A program made the position numbers and the translations under genes. This document shows, piece after piece, positions 11,829-22,149 of a stretch of 64,000 nt of DNA. Location: assembly GCF_051106095.1 (NCBI RefSeq), contig NC_135783.1, positions 329,976,322 through 330,040,321 of the forward strand, written 5' to 3'. Below the pieces are notes generated by a model that saw only the letters and a list, made by a program, of their open reading frames with translations, made no database searches and was not told the origin of the DNA. Position 1 is the stretch's first letter; each line of letters starts with the position of its first letter. This DNA comes from Pogona vitticeps (Eukaryota; Chordata; Lepidosauria; Squamata; Agamidae).

Positions 11829-12258
11829 TAGTGGTGCCTCACTTAACGGACATCCATTTAGCGACGAAACCGCATAGCAATTAAGTTTTTGTGATTGCAA
11901 AAGCGATCGCATTGCGATGTTTTAAATGGGGTTTTTTCGCTTTGCGATGATCGGTTCCGTTTTGCTTACCTATCATCGCAAAGTGATGATTTTTTAACAG
12001 CTGATTGGCGGTTCCAAAATGGCCGCCGGGTTAAAAAAAGGCCACCCGCTGTGTGTAGGGACAGATTCCTTGCTTAAGAGGCAGCGAAAATGGCCGCCAT
12101 ATGGAGGATCTTCACTTTAAGGTGAGTTTTAAGCCCACAGGAATGCATTAAACAGGTCTTAATGCGTTTCTATGTGCTTTTTTAAATCGCAAAGGGCCGA
12201 AATTGCTTAGCAGCAATTTTTGCTGCACAGATTAACGTCGCTATATGAGGCACCACTG
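11829..12258. mobile_element. Tigger/pogo-like MITE, family A
   Basis: The left end has GTGGTGCCTCACTTAACGG and the right end GAGGCACCACTG, with TA at 12259-12260. The first bases of the left repeat are mutated. ATGGCCGCC occurs twice (near 12018 and 12090). The element sits at the junction between the RTE fragment and the L1. Confidence 0.83.
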
Positions 12259-12407
12259 TATAATTTTAAATTGGGTAATCCAAGACCTCCCTTTTTTGTG
12301 TTATATACCATAATTTCTTATTAATCTTCACTCGTTTATTTCCATTGCAATAACAATTTATCATAATCTGCCATTCTTTCAGTTGTTTTTCTGTAATCTG
12401 TAAGCCG

Positions 12408-12440
12408 CCCAGAGACCTTTGGGTAGTGTGGGCGGCATAT

Positions 12441-12515
<75 letters not shown>

Positions 12516-12518
12516 ATA
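12408..12518 (+). repeat. L2-type 3' end with ATAA microsatellite
   Basis: TAAGCCGCCCAGAGACCTTT and GTGGGCGGCATATAAGTTAA are followed by about 20 copies of TAAA/AAAT. This is the usual 3' end of the L2-like family seen at 6062-6560, here expanded into a microsatellite. Confidence 0.75.
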
Positions 12519-13484
12519 TTAAATTTAATTTAGAAATAATTTAAATTTTGCATAATGCCACTCTACCAAACCAAGAAATCTTTAATTTCTGATAATCTTC
12601 TGTCCTTCCAGTTGTCTCTTTTTCAGTCTATCCAGATTTATTTTAAATATATTCTGCAAATTCCAAATAATATTAATCTTTAAATATTTAATAACATTTC
12701 CCATTTTGCCTTCAAATAATGTTTTCATTCTTCTTTTCTCCTCATCTGAGTGGTTTAACAATAAACATTCTGACTTAATTTACTTTTAATCCAGTTTTAT
12801 CTGTGCCAATAATGCTATTATCATTGTAAATAATACTAGAGATAAGGGGCAACCTTGCCTTGTACCTCAGCCTAGTGTATTGTCTCAGTTATTCCATCAT
12901 TAACTATTACTCTTGCTGTATTCTGTGAATATAATTGGTGAATTATCTGCCTAAAATTAGGTCCAACCCTAGATATTTAATTAATTGATTAATTAGATTT
13001 CTATCGCACCAATCTAGACCAAGGGTGTACTCTGGTGTCTTTAAGGTATCCCATTCCACTGAATCAAATGCTTTAAAAATGTCTAACGATAGTACTCCGG
13101 CTTTAGAGTTAGTTTCTTTAGCTAAATACATTAAATTAAGTACCTTTCTCATTAAATCTGACATTTGTCTGCCTTGTATAAATCCATTTCGATCTTTTTC
13201 AATATAACTCCCCATAGTTATTTAATCTCTTTGCCATTATTGCTGTGAATATCTTAGCATCTTGATTTATAAGTGATATGGGTCTATATGCTTCCATATT
13301 TATTGGATTTTTATCTGGATTCAATATTAAAACAATCAATGACTCTTTCCATGGTTGTGGGATTTCTTCTCCCTTTAATATCTTATTAAATAACACTTTT
13401 AACTTTGGTATAAAAATCTTTTAAAATACTTTATAATATTATGGCCTAATGCATCTGTTCTGGGGGTCTTTCCTGTCTTTAAGT

Positions 13485-14699
13485 TACTGTATTTATTGCT
13501 CCATAAGATGCAATTTTGCCCAAAAAAAGTGGGGGGGAGTCTGTGCGTCTTATGAAATGAAGGTGGCGACTTCGCCCCAACGGGCCCCGTGGGGGGGGCC
13601 TCCCAAGGGTCCAAGTGAGCCTTCCAGGATGCTTGCAGGGCTCCCCCCTCCCCCCACGGGGCCAGTGGGGTGAAATCACCAGCTTCCAGGGCCTTTTCTG
13701 AGCCTTTCAAGCCTCACAAAAGGTCCTGGAAGCTGGCGATTTCACTCCCTTTGGCCCCGTGGAGGGAGCATTGTAAGGGTCTGAGTGAGTGTTCCAGGAC
13801 CCTTGCGATGCTCCCCCCATCCCCCATGGGGCCAGCGCAGCCAAAATAGCCACCTTCTGGGATTCTTTTGAGGCTTGGGAAGCTTCAGAAGAGTCCCAGA
13901 AGGTGGCAATTTCGCTCCCTCTGGCCCCCTGGGGGGCAGGGTGAGTCTCTAAAGGGTCCTAGAACACACCCTAGGACCCTTTGGAGGCTCATCCTGCCCC
14001 CCTGCTGGGCCAGAGGGGGCGAAATCGCCACCTTCTGGGACTCTTCTGAAGCTTCCCAAGCCTCAAAAGAGTCCCAGAAGGTGGCGATTTCATCCATGCT
14101 GGCCCCGTGGGGGGGTTGGGGGGAGCATCACAAGGGTCCAAGTGAGCCTTCCAGGACCCTTGCAATGCTCCCCCCACCTCCCACGGGGCCAGCACGGGCT
14201 AAATCACCACCTTCTGGGACTCTTTGGGGGCTTGGGAAGCTTCAGAAGAGTCCCAGAAGGTGGCAATTTCGCTCCCTCTGGCCCCCTGGGGGGCAGGGTG
14301 AGTCTCTAAAGGGTCCTAGAACACACCCTAGGACCCTTTGGAAGCTCACCCTGCCCCCCTGCCGGGCCAGAGGGGGCGAAATCGGCACCTTCTGGGACTC
14401 TTTTGAGGCTTGGGAAGCTTCAGAAGAGTCCCCGAAGGTGGCGATTTTGCTCCCTCTGGCCCCCAGGGGGGAGCCTCCCAAGGGTCCGAGTCTGCCTTCC
14501 TGGAACACACTCTAGGACCCTTTGGAGGCTCCCCCACCCCCCCATGGGGCCAGAAGGGGCTAGGGTGTGTTCCATAAGACGGACCTCTCCATAAGGCTCA
14601 CCAAATTTTTAGAACAGATTAATTTTTCCCTGTTTTCTTCTCCTAAAAATTTGGTGCATCTTATGGAGAGGTGCATCTTATGGAGCGAAAAATATGGTA
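13485..14699. mobile_element. TIR element with 178-bp palindrome array
   Basis: The ends TACTGTATTTATTGCTCCAT..AAGATGCA and its inverse partner ..GGAGCGAAAAATATGGTA form roughly 28-bp inverted repeats. The interior is GC-rich. A palindrome built on CCTTCTGGGACTCTT and AAGAGTCCCAGAAGG recurs at about 13676 (diverged), 13852, 14030, 14208 and 14387, a period of 176-179 bp. Between copies lies a second palindrome (GGCCCC..GGGGCC flanking AAGGGTCC..GGACCCTT). No transposase is seen. It is inserted in the L1. Confidence 0.78.
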
Positions 14700-14775
14700 T
14701 TTATAATATCCTCTATTTCTTTATCAGTAAATAACTGTTCCATTTTATTTTTATCATCATCTAACAGTGGGGCCG

Positions 14776-14850
14776 GGAGGGTCTGGCGTGTTCTAGTCCA
14801 TGGAGTCATGTAGAGTCAGACATGACTTAACAACTAAACAACAACAAGTT
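14776..14850 (+). repeat. BovB 3'-end scrap
   Basis: GTCTGGCGTGTTCTAGTCCA and GTCAGACATGACTTAACAAC, followed by CTAAACAACAACAA, are the last coding and terminal bases of a BovB LINE. Confidence 0.8.
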
Positions 14851-15252
14851 TTTATTAATATTGTTTTAATATAATCTTCCATTTTCATTATAGAAGGATT
14901 TTTACTAGTATATAGTTTTATAAAATGTTTGAAATGCTTCCAATTTCTCCTTCATTTTATTACATATTTTTCCATTCAAATCTTGTATTACTCCTATATT
15001 ACTTTTATTCTTTTTTATAGAAGACGCTTTAGCTAATAACTTGGAGTTCCTGTTACTAAATTTAAAAAATATCTTTTTAGATTAATTAAGTTTCTTTGTA
15101 CCTTTTCCAGATGAATCCCTTCCACTTCCTTCCTCTTTGCTTGTAATTCTATTATAGCTTTCTTATCTCTAGTTCTTATAACTATATTTTCTAATTCTTT
15201 TCTTTTATCTTCTAAGTCCTGTATTCTCTCCACACACACTTTTTTTTAAGTA

Positions 15253-16464
15253 CAGTGGTGCCTCGACTTATGAAATTAATCCGTATTGGAACAGTGGCCA
15301 TAAGTCGACATTTTTTTAAGTGGAAGCACCATTTCCCATAGGAATGCACTGAAAACCGATTAATCCGTTCCGACCGAAGAAGAAAAAATAGCCCCAAAAA
15401 TAATTAAAATAAAACACTGCAAGCCCCGGAGCCTGTAAAAAAAATCTAAAAAATAAAGGTAAACATAACCCCACCAGCCCAATCCCACCATGCAAAAGCC
15501 ACTCAAAACAGTAAAAAGCTAAATGCAGCACCTTACCTCCACTGCTGCCACCCGGCCCTGGCTCCACTGCCGCCGCAATCATTGCCACCGGGAGGCCTCC
15601 CAGACTTCCAGCCCCGCCACCAGGAGGCTTCCCGGGCTTCCAGCACTGCCCATTATCTCACCGTCCCTGGGGAGGAGGAAGGCTGTCCAGGGAGGAAGGC
15701 TCACAGGGATGCACAGGTGGCCGAGTGGGAAAGGAGCAGGGGCCCCTTGTTCCCTCCTCCTCGCCGTCCCCATCCCACGGTGGCAAGAGCCCTTCCATGG
15801 GTTCACCCAGCACTCTTGCACGCAGGGCTCTGGGAGCCTAGGTGCCCCAGAGCCGAGAGAAGCGGAGCGCACCTGGGAGTCCTGGCCAGCCCCAGTATGT
15901 TCCTTCCATGGCACCTGCTGTCCCAGGAGGGCCGGCAAAAGTTGGCCAGGTTGCGGTCTGCGTCTGCATCCGGCAGACCGCCCCCCGCCAGCCTTCCCCC
16001 CCCCCCAGCAGCAGGGCAAAGTAGAAGCCCGGGAGACTGAGCTTCCTCCGCTGCCGTGCGGCTTCTCCAACACCACAACCACCGTCGGGGGCAGCCCTCT
16101 GGGAGCCCACCCAGCCTTTTGCTGCTGCCACGCAGCTTCTCCGCCGCTGAAACCACTGCCAGGAAGCCCAACGTAAGCCCGGGAAGCCTCCGGTAGTGGC
16201 GAGGAAGGTCAGGAGGCCTCTGGTGGCGGTGGTTGCCCGGCGCTGGAAGACTGAGCCTCCCTTTGCCTAACTGTTGGGGTGAAAGAGCTACAAAAAATGC
16301 AGCCTCTTTGCCACCAACGGTTTGAATTTCCTACCCTCTTCCTCGCCTTTTTCCATTCATAAGTGGAAGCTCCGGCTGCAAGTGGAAGCAGACTTTTGCA
16401 GCCGCAGCTTTTCGTAAGTCGAAATTTCTGTAAGTAGGGATGTCTGTAATTCGAGGCCCCACTG
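15253..16464. mobile_element. Large Tigger/pogo-like element with CpG-rich cargo
   Basis: The left end CAGTGGTGCCTCGACTTATG and right end TTCGAGGCCCCACTG are inverted, with TA at 15251-15252 and 16465-16466. The core ATTTCCCATAGGAATGCACT lies at 15331-15350. About 15540-16260 is a GC- and CpG-rich block with open frames on both strands that match no protein I recognise. Their overlap in several frames suggests composition rather than coding. It is inserted in the L1. Confidence 0.85.
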
Positions 16465-16752
16465 TATATAAGACGCTTCACATGCATACCTCTTTTCATG
16501 GACTTCATAGTGTCCCAGATTATCTTAGGTTGACCTCCTCCCTTCTCATTTATTTCTCATGTCTTTTCTAAATCCTTTTGAAAGTTTTCAATCAAGTTTG
16601 GATGCAGAAAAATATTTGTATAAAATTTCCACCTTACTGCCTCTTTATAATCATATTTAAACATCAATTCCATATTCACTCTGGCACGATCCGATATTTG
16701 GATGACTTCAATGGCTGATTTACCCTTGGCAGTAAATCTTTAGAGACAAATA

Positions 16753-17166
16753 CAGTGGTGCCTCGCTAGACAGTTACCCCGCATGACAGTTTTTTCGCTA
16801 GACATTGGCTTTTTGCGATCGCTATAGCGATTTGCAAAACAGTGATTCCTATGGGGGAATTTCGCTGGACAATGTTTGGTCCCTGCTTTGCAAACTGATT
16901 TTCACTAGACGATGATTTTGACAGCTCCATCCGTGCTCGCAAACAGGTGTTTTTGGGACCTAAGCTTCGCAAGACAGCGATTTAAACAGCTGATCGGTGG
17001 TTCGCAAAGCGGCTTTCCTATGGCCAAACTTCACTAGACAATGATGATTCTTCCCCATTGGAACACATTAAACATTCCAATGGGGAAATGCTTTTCGCTA
17101 GACAATGATTTCGCTAAACAGCGATTTCAGTGGAACGGATTATCATCGTCTAGCGAGGCAACACTG
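16753..17166. mobile_element. Tigger/pogo-like MITE, family A
   Basis: The ends CAGTGGTGCCTCGCTAGACA and TCTAGCGAGGCAACACTG are flanked by TA at 16751-16752 and 17167-17168. The internal phrases GATTCCTATGGGGGAATTTC and repeated CGCTAGACA are typical of the family. It is inserted in the endonuclease region of the L1. Confidence 0.87.
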
Positions 17167-17561
17167 TATATAATCTATTCTTGAATATGTATTATGCACC
17201 TGTCAGTGGAAGAACTTTCCTTCTTCACCCTTTAATTCTCTTCAAACATCTTTCAAATGTTTTATTAATTAATCTGTTTAATATTGTACATTTAATTTTC
17301 CCTTTCCCAATTCCCAACTTTGATTTATCCTTCTTCATTTCCATTGCCAAGTTAAAATCTCTTGCTAATATCACAAAACCTTTCCTCAATTTATCCTCGA
17401 TTTATTTATTTCCTTCCTTTTGCACACTATTATCTGATTTTTACATTTGGTGGCTGCTTGGCCTCACTCTTCACTTTCCCCCCTCTATACACATATCTTA
17501 AATCTGAACTGGATTCCAGTTCATGACGTCTTACACAACAATGCACCCTGTAGATATCTGA

Positions 17562-17710
17562 AGCTGGATAGCTCGGTGGTTTAGGCATCTGACTGTGGAA
17601 TTATAGATTGGGAGTTCAATTCCTCACTGTGCCTCCTGTGAGAAGAGTCAGCCTCTGTGGTCTGTGTGTCTTCTGTGGCTCTTTGACTTGACAGCACATG
17701 ATGATGACTA
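17562..17710 (+). repeat. Sauria SINE
   Basis: The tRNA-like A box GCTGGATAGCTCGGTGGTTT, the B box GGGAGTTCAATTCC and the BovB-like 3' end GACTTGACAGCACATGATG are all visible. The middle is shortened. Confidence 0.88.
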
Positions 17711-18067
17711 GCTGTTTGATGTGTCACAAGCATCTTTCTTGTCAGGAAGAACTACATGAAGGAAGATCAGCCGATGGCCTTTCTTGAACCAAAGCCCAGA
17801 AAAGCTTGGAAAAGTCGCTTTTTGGAGACACGACGCCCAGAATTGATTAGCCAGCCCAGCCAATACATCTCTGTATTGCAGCCAGTGGCCTTTGTAGGCT
17901 CAACATTCTTGGAACTGTACTACAAAGACTAACTTTTCCAAGATTCAGAAATAGTATCTGTAATTAGGCCAACTTGTCTTTCCTTTCATAGCAGGCGTCT
18001 TCACTGAGAACATCTAACACCCCTTTGCTTTCTAGAAACGACCTCACGCTTACATTCATCATCATGT
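17711..18067. other. Intergenic, nothing recognised
   Basis: No gene or clear repeat is seen. Confidence 0.4.
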
Positions 18068-18262
18068 TCTAAGATGATGATGATGTACTGTCAAGTCAAT
18101 TCTGACTTGTGGCCATGACCCTTTTCAGGGTTTCCTAGGTAGAGGACAGAAGTGGCTTACTCTTCCCTTCTTCTGGGGGGAGGGCACCCCGGGACTGTGC
18201 GGCTTGCCCAAGGCCACCCAGGCTGGCTCTACCGGTAGGGAGGCGAGGTGGGGATTCGAACT
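18068..18262 (-). repeat. Sauria SINE, minus strand
   Basis: It starts with the reversed tail ATGATGTACTGTCAAGTCAA and ends near the reversed B box GGGGATTCGAACTCT. The 5' tRNA head is missing. It lies just upstream of the KCNK13 CpG island. Confidence 0.83.
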
Positions 18263-19249
18263 CTCCTTACTTTCCTGGAAAGCCCTCCCGGCTGGTGCGT
18301 CTTCTGTTTCATCTTTGGCGCACGGCTAGCCCCAGACTTTGATCGCGAGTAGGAGAGGATCCAGGCGCCCGCGCATGCAGGGGGTGAGCGCGTCAACTCG
18401 GAAGTAAGAACCCAGGCCGCCAAGCCTCCGTGCTCCGGCTCAGTCAGGTGCTCAGGAGGAGCGCGCCTGAGACGCGGATCCTGGCCATCGCCAGCGAGAG
18501 GGCGGCGGCACCGAGGACCTCACTTTCTCCGGCAGAGCTGCCGAGCGGCTGGGGTCGTTTCCCCGGAGCCGGGGGCTTGGAAAAGGCGGAGCTTCAACCA
18601 AGGGAAAGCGGGCGAGGGCTTCGAGGGCACCTTTTCGGGAAGGCAGGCGGAAGAAAGGCAGGGACTGCACGCTTCCCCCAAACTCCAAAGCCCGGCAGAT
18701 CCCCCCCACCGGCCCTGTCGGACGGCGATCGCCTTGAAACGCGGCGGTCCTGCTCCAGCCGGGGACCCGCCCCCTTCGGGCTCCGCAGGCGCGGCTGCTT
18801 TTCTGCAAGGGGATCGGGACCTGCAGAGAGAGGGGTCTGCTGCGCGTTTGTGATGGGCACCCGGTACCCGGAGGAGTAACTCCTCATTTCGAAAGAGGTG
18901 GCGGTAGGGAAAGGGTGTGGCTGCGAGCACCGCCGTGAAAAACTGCTCGCCCTGTGCAGCCGATCCTCCCTCTCTTTGCAGGTGGAGAGGCTTCGCGCAA
19001 CAGGCTCCTCTCCCAGCTTTTAAAGAGATCCACTTGGCGATCACGGGAAAAGAGAGAAGAGGAGCGCGACCCCTTTCCCAAGGCGCTCGTCACCTTCGGC
19101 TGGAGTTCTTCCAAAGCCACCGGCCGCCCCCCCCCCCACGCTTATTTGCTTGCCCAGGAGGAGGCTGGAGAGCCGCCACAATGGGCGCCCAGGTTAAGGA
19201 TCTCCGCTAAGTGCGGATCGGAGGACCAAGCTTCTCTCTCCTGCCCGAA

Positions 19250-19257
19250 TATATAAA
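19250..19257 (+). promoter_or_regulatory. KCNK13: Candidate TATA box of KCNK13
   Basis: TATATAAA stands alone in a GC-rich context (CCCGAATATATAAATGCCC), about 520 bases before the start codon. It would predict transcription starting near 19280. Function is inferred from sequence only. Confidence 0.4.
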
Positions 19258-19770
19258 TGCCCAGCCGGCTTCAGACTCTTCTCTGTTACGCGGTTCGTGC
19301 CCAGCCGGGGAAGCCCAACCACGTGCTCGATCTGCCCCTCCCCCCGCCGGAGTTTTTTATTTTTTTCCCGGCGAGGAAGGGAACGAAAAAGCGCGCGCGG
19401 TCGGTCGGTCGAGTCTGCGAGGTGAAGTGCCAGATCGGGCGCAGCGCGATCCTACAAGAGGAGGGGATTCCTCGAAGTCCGTCCCGTTGCCTTCCATGAG
19501 AGAGACACTCCGTGGCTTGGAGCTTTCATGGACCCTCCGGCACCCCCCGGACCCTCTCAGGCTTCGGGAGCTGTTTTAACCTCGGCGATCCTCCTCGGAA
19601 GAACCGCCTCGCTCCGGGCCAGGCTTGCCGCCGCTCCCGGCCGGGGCGAGCTGCTCCTGGTTCCGGCTCGAGTTCGGGTTGCCGCCCGGCGCGCCCTCGG
19701 AGCGCCCGCGCGAAGCATGCCCGGTCGCGAAGCGCCCCGCTAGAAGAGCGGCTCCGGCGGGCGGCAGAGG

Positions 19771-20167
19771 ATGGCGGGCTGCGGACTCGGTTGCTGCTGC
19801 TGCTGCTGCTGCGCCTCCTCCTCCTCTTCCTCCTCATCTTCCTCCTCCTCCTCCTCCAGCCTGGGCGCCTTCAACGAGGACAACGCGCGCTTCCTGCTCT
19901 TGGCCGCCCTGATCCTCCTGTACATGCTCTGCGGCGCGGCCGTCTTCTCCGCCATCGAGCAGCCCACCGAGCGGGAAGCGCAGCAGAAGTGGCAGGCGAG
20001 GCTGGACAACTTCTCCCGGAGGTACAACCTCAGTCCGGCCGAGCTGCGGGAATTCCTCTGCGAGTACGAGGTGGCCTACGTGGCCGGCATTCGGGCGAAT
20101 GACCTGCGCCCGCGGTGGGATTTCCCCGGCGCTTTTTATTTCGTGAGCACCGTGGTCTCCACTATAG
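19771..20167 (+). CDS. KCNK13: KCNK13 exon 1 (two-pore-domain K+ channel THIK-1)
   Basis: This exon encodes the first 132 residues plus one base of a K2P background potassium channel of the plasma membrane. An in-frame TAG at 19741 precedes the ATG, which has A at -3 and G at +4, so the start is well supported. Residues 4 and 8-14 are Cys and 16-30 are Ser. NEDNARFLLLAALILLYMLC (35-54) begins the first membrane helix (about 41-63). N80-F-S and N86-L-S match the glycosylation sites of human THIK-1. RPRWDFPGAFYFVS leads into the first pore loop, STVVSTIG, cut by a GTGAGT donor at 20168. Mammalian KCNK13 has the same intron position. NEDNARFLLLAALI, the shared N-glycosylation pair and the TDP1 neighbour favour KCNK13 over its paralogue KCNK12. 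Exon 2 is not in the window. Confidence 0.94.
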
Positions 20168-20202
20168 GTGAGTGAGAAGGAAACCGGGCGAAAGTCCAAA
20201 AC

Positions 20203-20505
20203 ACACACACACACACACACACCTTGACTTGATCTTGACCTTATGATCCCTCAGGTCACTTCCAACTTAGGGTGACTCTATGAATTTCTGACGTCCAAAA
20301 GGCCCTGCCCTTAATAGGTTCTCCTCAGGACTTGCAAATTTCAGGTCATGCCTCACTTTAGAAAGTAAATCCATTTTATGATTGGTCTTCCTCTGTTCTT
20401 GCTGTCTTGAATCTTTCCTAGCATTATTGTCTTCCCCAATGATTTTTGCCTTCTCCTGATGTGACCAAACTGGGATAGCCCCAGATCAGTTCAGTTTTGT
20501 TTCTA
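20203..20505 (-). mobile_element. CA microsatellite and old RTE LINE 3' part
   Basis: An ACACAC run (20203-20221) is followed by minus-strand RTE-like sequence. On the + strand AGGTCACTTCCAACTTAGGG, TCTTTCCTAGCATTATTGTC and GTGACCAAACTGGGATAGCC are reversed RTE/BovB-relative C-terminal coding and 3' end. It is strongly diverged and lies just inside intron 1. Confidence 0.6.
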
Positions 20506-20507
20506 TA

Positions 20508-20573
20508 GTATATTTATTTATTTATTTATTTATTTATTCATTCATTCATTCATTCATTCATTCATTCATTCAT

Positions 20574-20616
<43 letters not shown>

Positions 20617-20620
20617 TTTT
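20508..20620. repeat. TTTA/TTCA tetranucleotide microsatellite
   Basis: Tandem TATT units change to ATTC units in the middle and back to TATT, over about 110 bases. Confidence 0.95.
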
Positions 20621-21617
20621 GGGGACCTATATATCTTTATAGGTCAAGGCAAAGGCGGGGGGGCTGGGGAGGCACCCACCCGCCCAGAGTGCAATCTTGG
20701 TGGTTCACAAGTCCTGCATCACCCAAGATGATCGCAAGGACTTTAGATCAAGCCTTTCCCTCTGCCCTGATTAATTTTGTAATGTCAGATGAAGAAAGCA
20801 GTTCCAAAAGCTTGCATGCCCTTTTGGAAGTTGCCTTAGTAATTCTAATCTGGATTTTTTTTAAAGAAAGAAAGAAACTAAGGAATCTATAAGGATGTGT
20901 ATTTCACTGTCAGCATTGGTTTGGGGTAGGTAGTGCGTGCATAGATACATCCCATAGCGTTGTTCCGAAGTTCATTCACATGTGATTATAATATATGACA
21001 ATGTACATATGCCTTTTATGTGCCGAGCAACATACCACTTTCCTTTTTACAAGGCACAGTTGCACACACCTCATTACATGAAGACTCACAAAGTGATAGG
21101 GGAATGTTTGTATCCTAGTAACCCTTCCTACACCATCCGCTCACCCACCCGTTTGCTCTCTGTCTCTATCATCTTCTTAAACTACTGTCAGATACACTGT
21201 GTTCAGTTTTCCTGCATCAACATACCTCAGAGATGGCAGGTGAAGCACATTCTGCACAGCACCTGTGTTTTCCTCCCCCCCCCCCCCGAAAGCTTAATGA
21301 ACTGTGAAATTTGTCATTACTAGTTTTTCCTTCCTTGCATAGACAAGGATAGCATAGCATAGCATAGTTGCATAGCATCCTTTAGTTTCTCGGAGGTGTC
21401 AAACCTATGAAAGAACTATAGCCCCATACACTTTCCCTCCCATGACATTAAAAAAAATCTTTACAAGGTATGTCAAAATATAAAAAGTTGTGATGTTGGG
21501 TGAGCTGAGGCACCTTTGTAATAACAGCATTAGCAATCATAATTGGCTTTTAAAATGCCCTAGTCATCCATTGAGGTCTATGTTGATCTGCACATAGTGT
21601 GCTTTAGTTTCATAGTG
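20621..21617. other. KCNK13 intron 1, nothing recognised
   Basis: No exon is seen. There is a C-tract near 21277-21288 and a short GCATAGCATA repeat near 21346-21375. Confidence 0.4.
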
Positions 21618-21619
21618 TG

Positions 21620-22082
21620 TTGTTGTTTTAGTCGTTAAGTCGTGTCCAACTCTTCGTGACCCCATGGACCAGAGCACGCCAGGGCCTCCTGTCTTCTGCT
21701 GCCTTCCAAAGTTGGGACAAATTAATGTTGGTAGCTTCGATGACGCTGTCCAACCATCTCATCCTCTGTCATCCCCTTTTCCTCTTGCTTTCACACTTTC
21801 CCAACATCAGGGTCTTTTCCAGGGAGTCTTCTCTTCTCATGAAATGGCTAAAGTATTGGAGCCTCAGCTTCAGGATCTGTTCTTCCAGTGAGCACTCAGG
21901 GTTGATTTCTTTCAAAATGGATAGGTCTGTTCTCCTTGCAGTCCAGGGGACTCTCAAGAGTCTCCTCCAGCACCACAATTCAAAAGCATCAATTTTTCGG
22001 CGGTCAGCCTTCTTTATGGTCCAGTTCTCACTTTCATACATCGCTACAGGAAAAACCATAACTTTGACTATGTGGACTTTTC
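21620..22082 (-). mobile_element. BovB LINE 3' end, minus strand
   Basis: The minus strand encodes the BovB C-terminus, including SENWTIKKADRRKIDAFELW and INPECSLEEQILKLRLQYFS. It ends with TTAACGACTAAAACAACAAC-like sequence near 21620. It is a 5'-truncated and mildly diverged copy. Confidence 0.88.
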
Positions 22083-22149
22083 ATAACATAGATTCATGCA
22101 TTCCACTGTTTTTCCGCATGGCACTAAAAGGACTTTTTACTTTCGTGCT

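Larger units (their letters stand above)
12259..17515 (-). mobile_element. L1-clade LINE ORF2, minus strand, heavily interrupted
   Basis: Minus-strand fragments appear in ORF2 order. Near 17400-17230 is an endonuclease piece (ARDFN). At 15239-15033 is a linker. At 13396-13199 is reverse transcriptase (MEAYRPISLINQDAKIFTAI). At 13180-12943 are FIQGRQMSDLM and SLDIFKAFDSVEWDTL. At 12259-12300 is KKGGLGLPNL. Inserted in it are an L2-type end with microsatellite (12408-12518), a TIR/palindrome element (13485-14699), a BovB scrap (14776-14850) and two Tigger-like elements (15253-16464, 16753-17166). Its own sequence adds up to about 2.5 kb. It has multiple stops and is an old copy. Confidence 0.8.
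18340..20190. promoter_or_regulatory. KCNK13: CpG island covering KCNK13 promoter and exon 1
   Basis: CG dinucleotides are dense from about 18340 to 20190, unlike the AT-rich flanks. Possible GC boxes include CCCGCCCCC near 18766. The island spans the likely promoter, 5' UTR and exon 1. Open frames on both strands across it are composition effects. The boundaries are by eye. Confidence 0.8.

Noticed and set aside
13868-14515. 215-codon repetitive frame (SEASQASKESQKV type repeats)
   Set aside because: It lies in the palindrome array. The mirror strand has equally long frames, as expected from self-complementary GC-rich repeats.
15523-16176. Overlapping long open frames on both strands
   Set aside because: They overlap in several frames inside a CpG-rich transposon interior, which suppresses stop codons by composition. 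No recognisable domain was seen.
18430-19240. Long open frames upstream of KCNK13 on both strands
   Set aside because: CpG-island composition with no domain and no conserved neighbour. They could be upstream frames in the 5' UTR but not independent genes on present evidence.
20508-20620. Possible CRISPR-like or satellite array
   Set aside because: It is a plain TATT/ATTC microsatellite.
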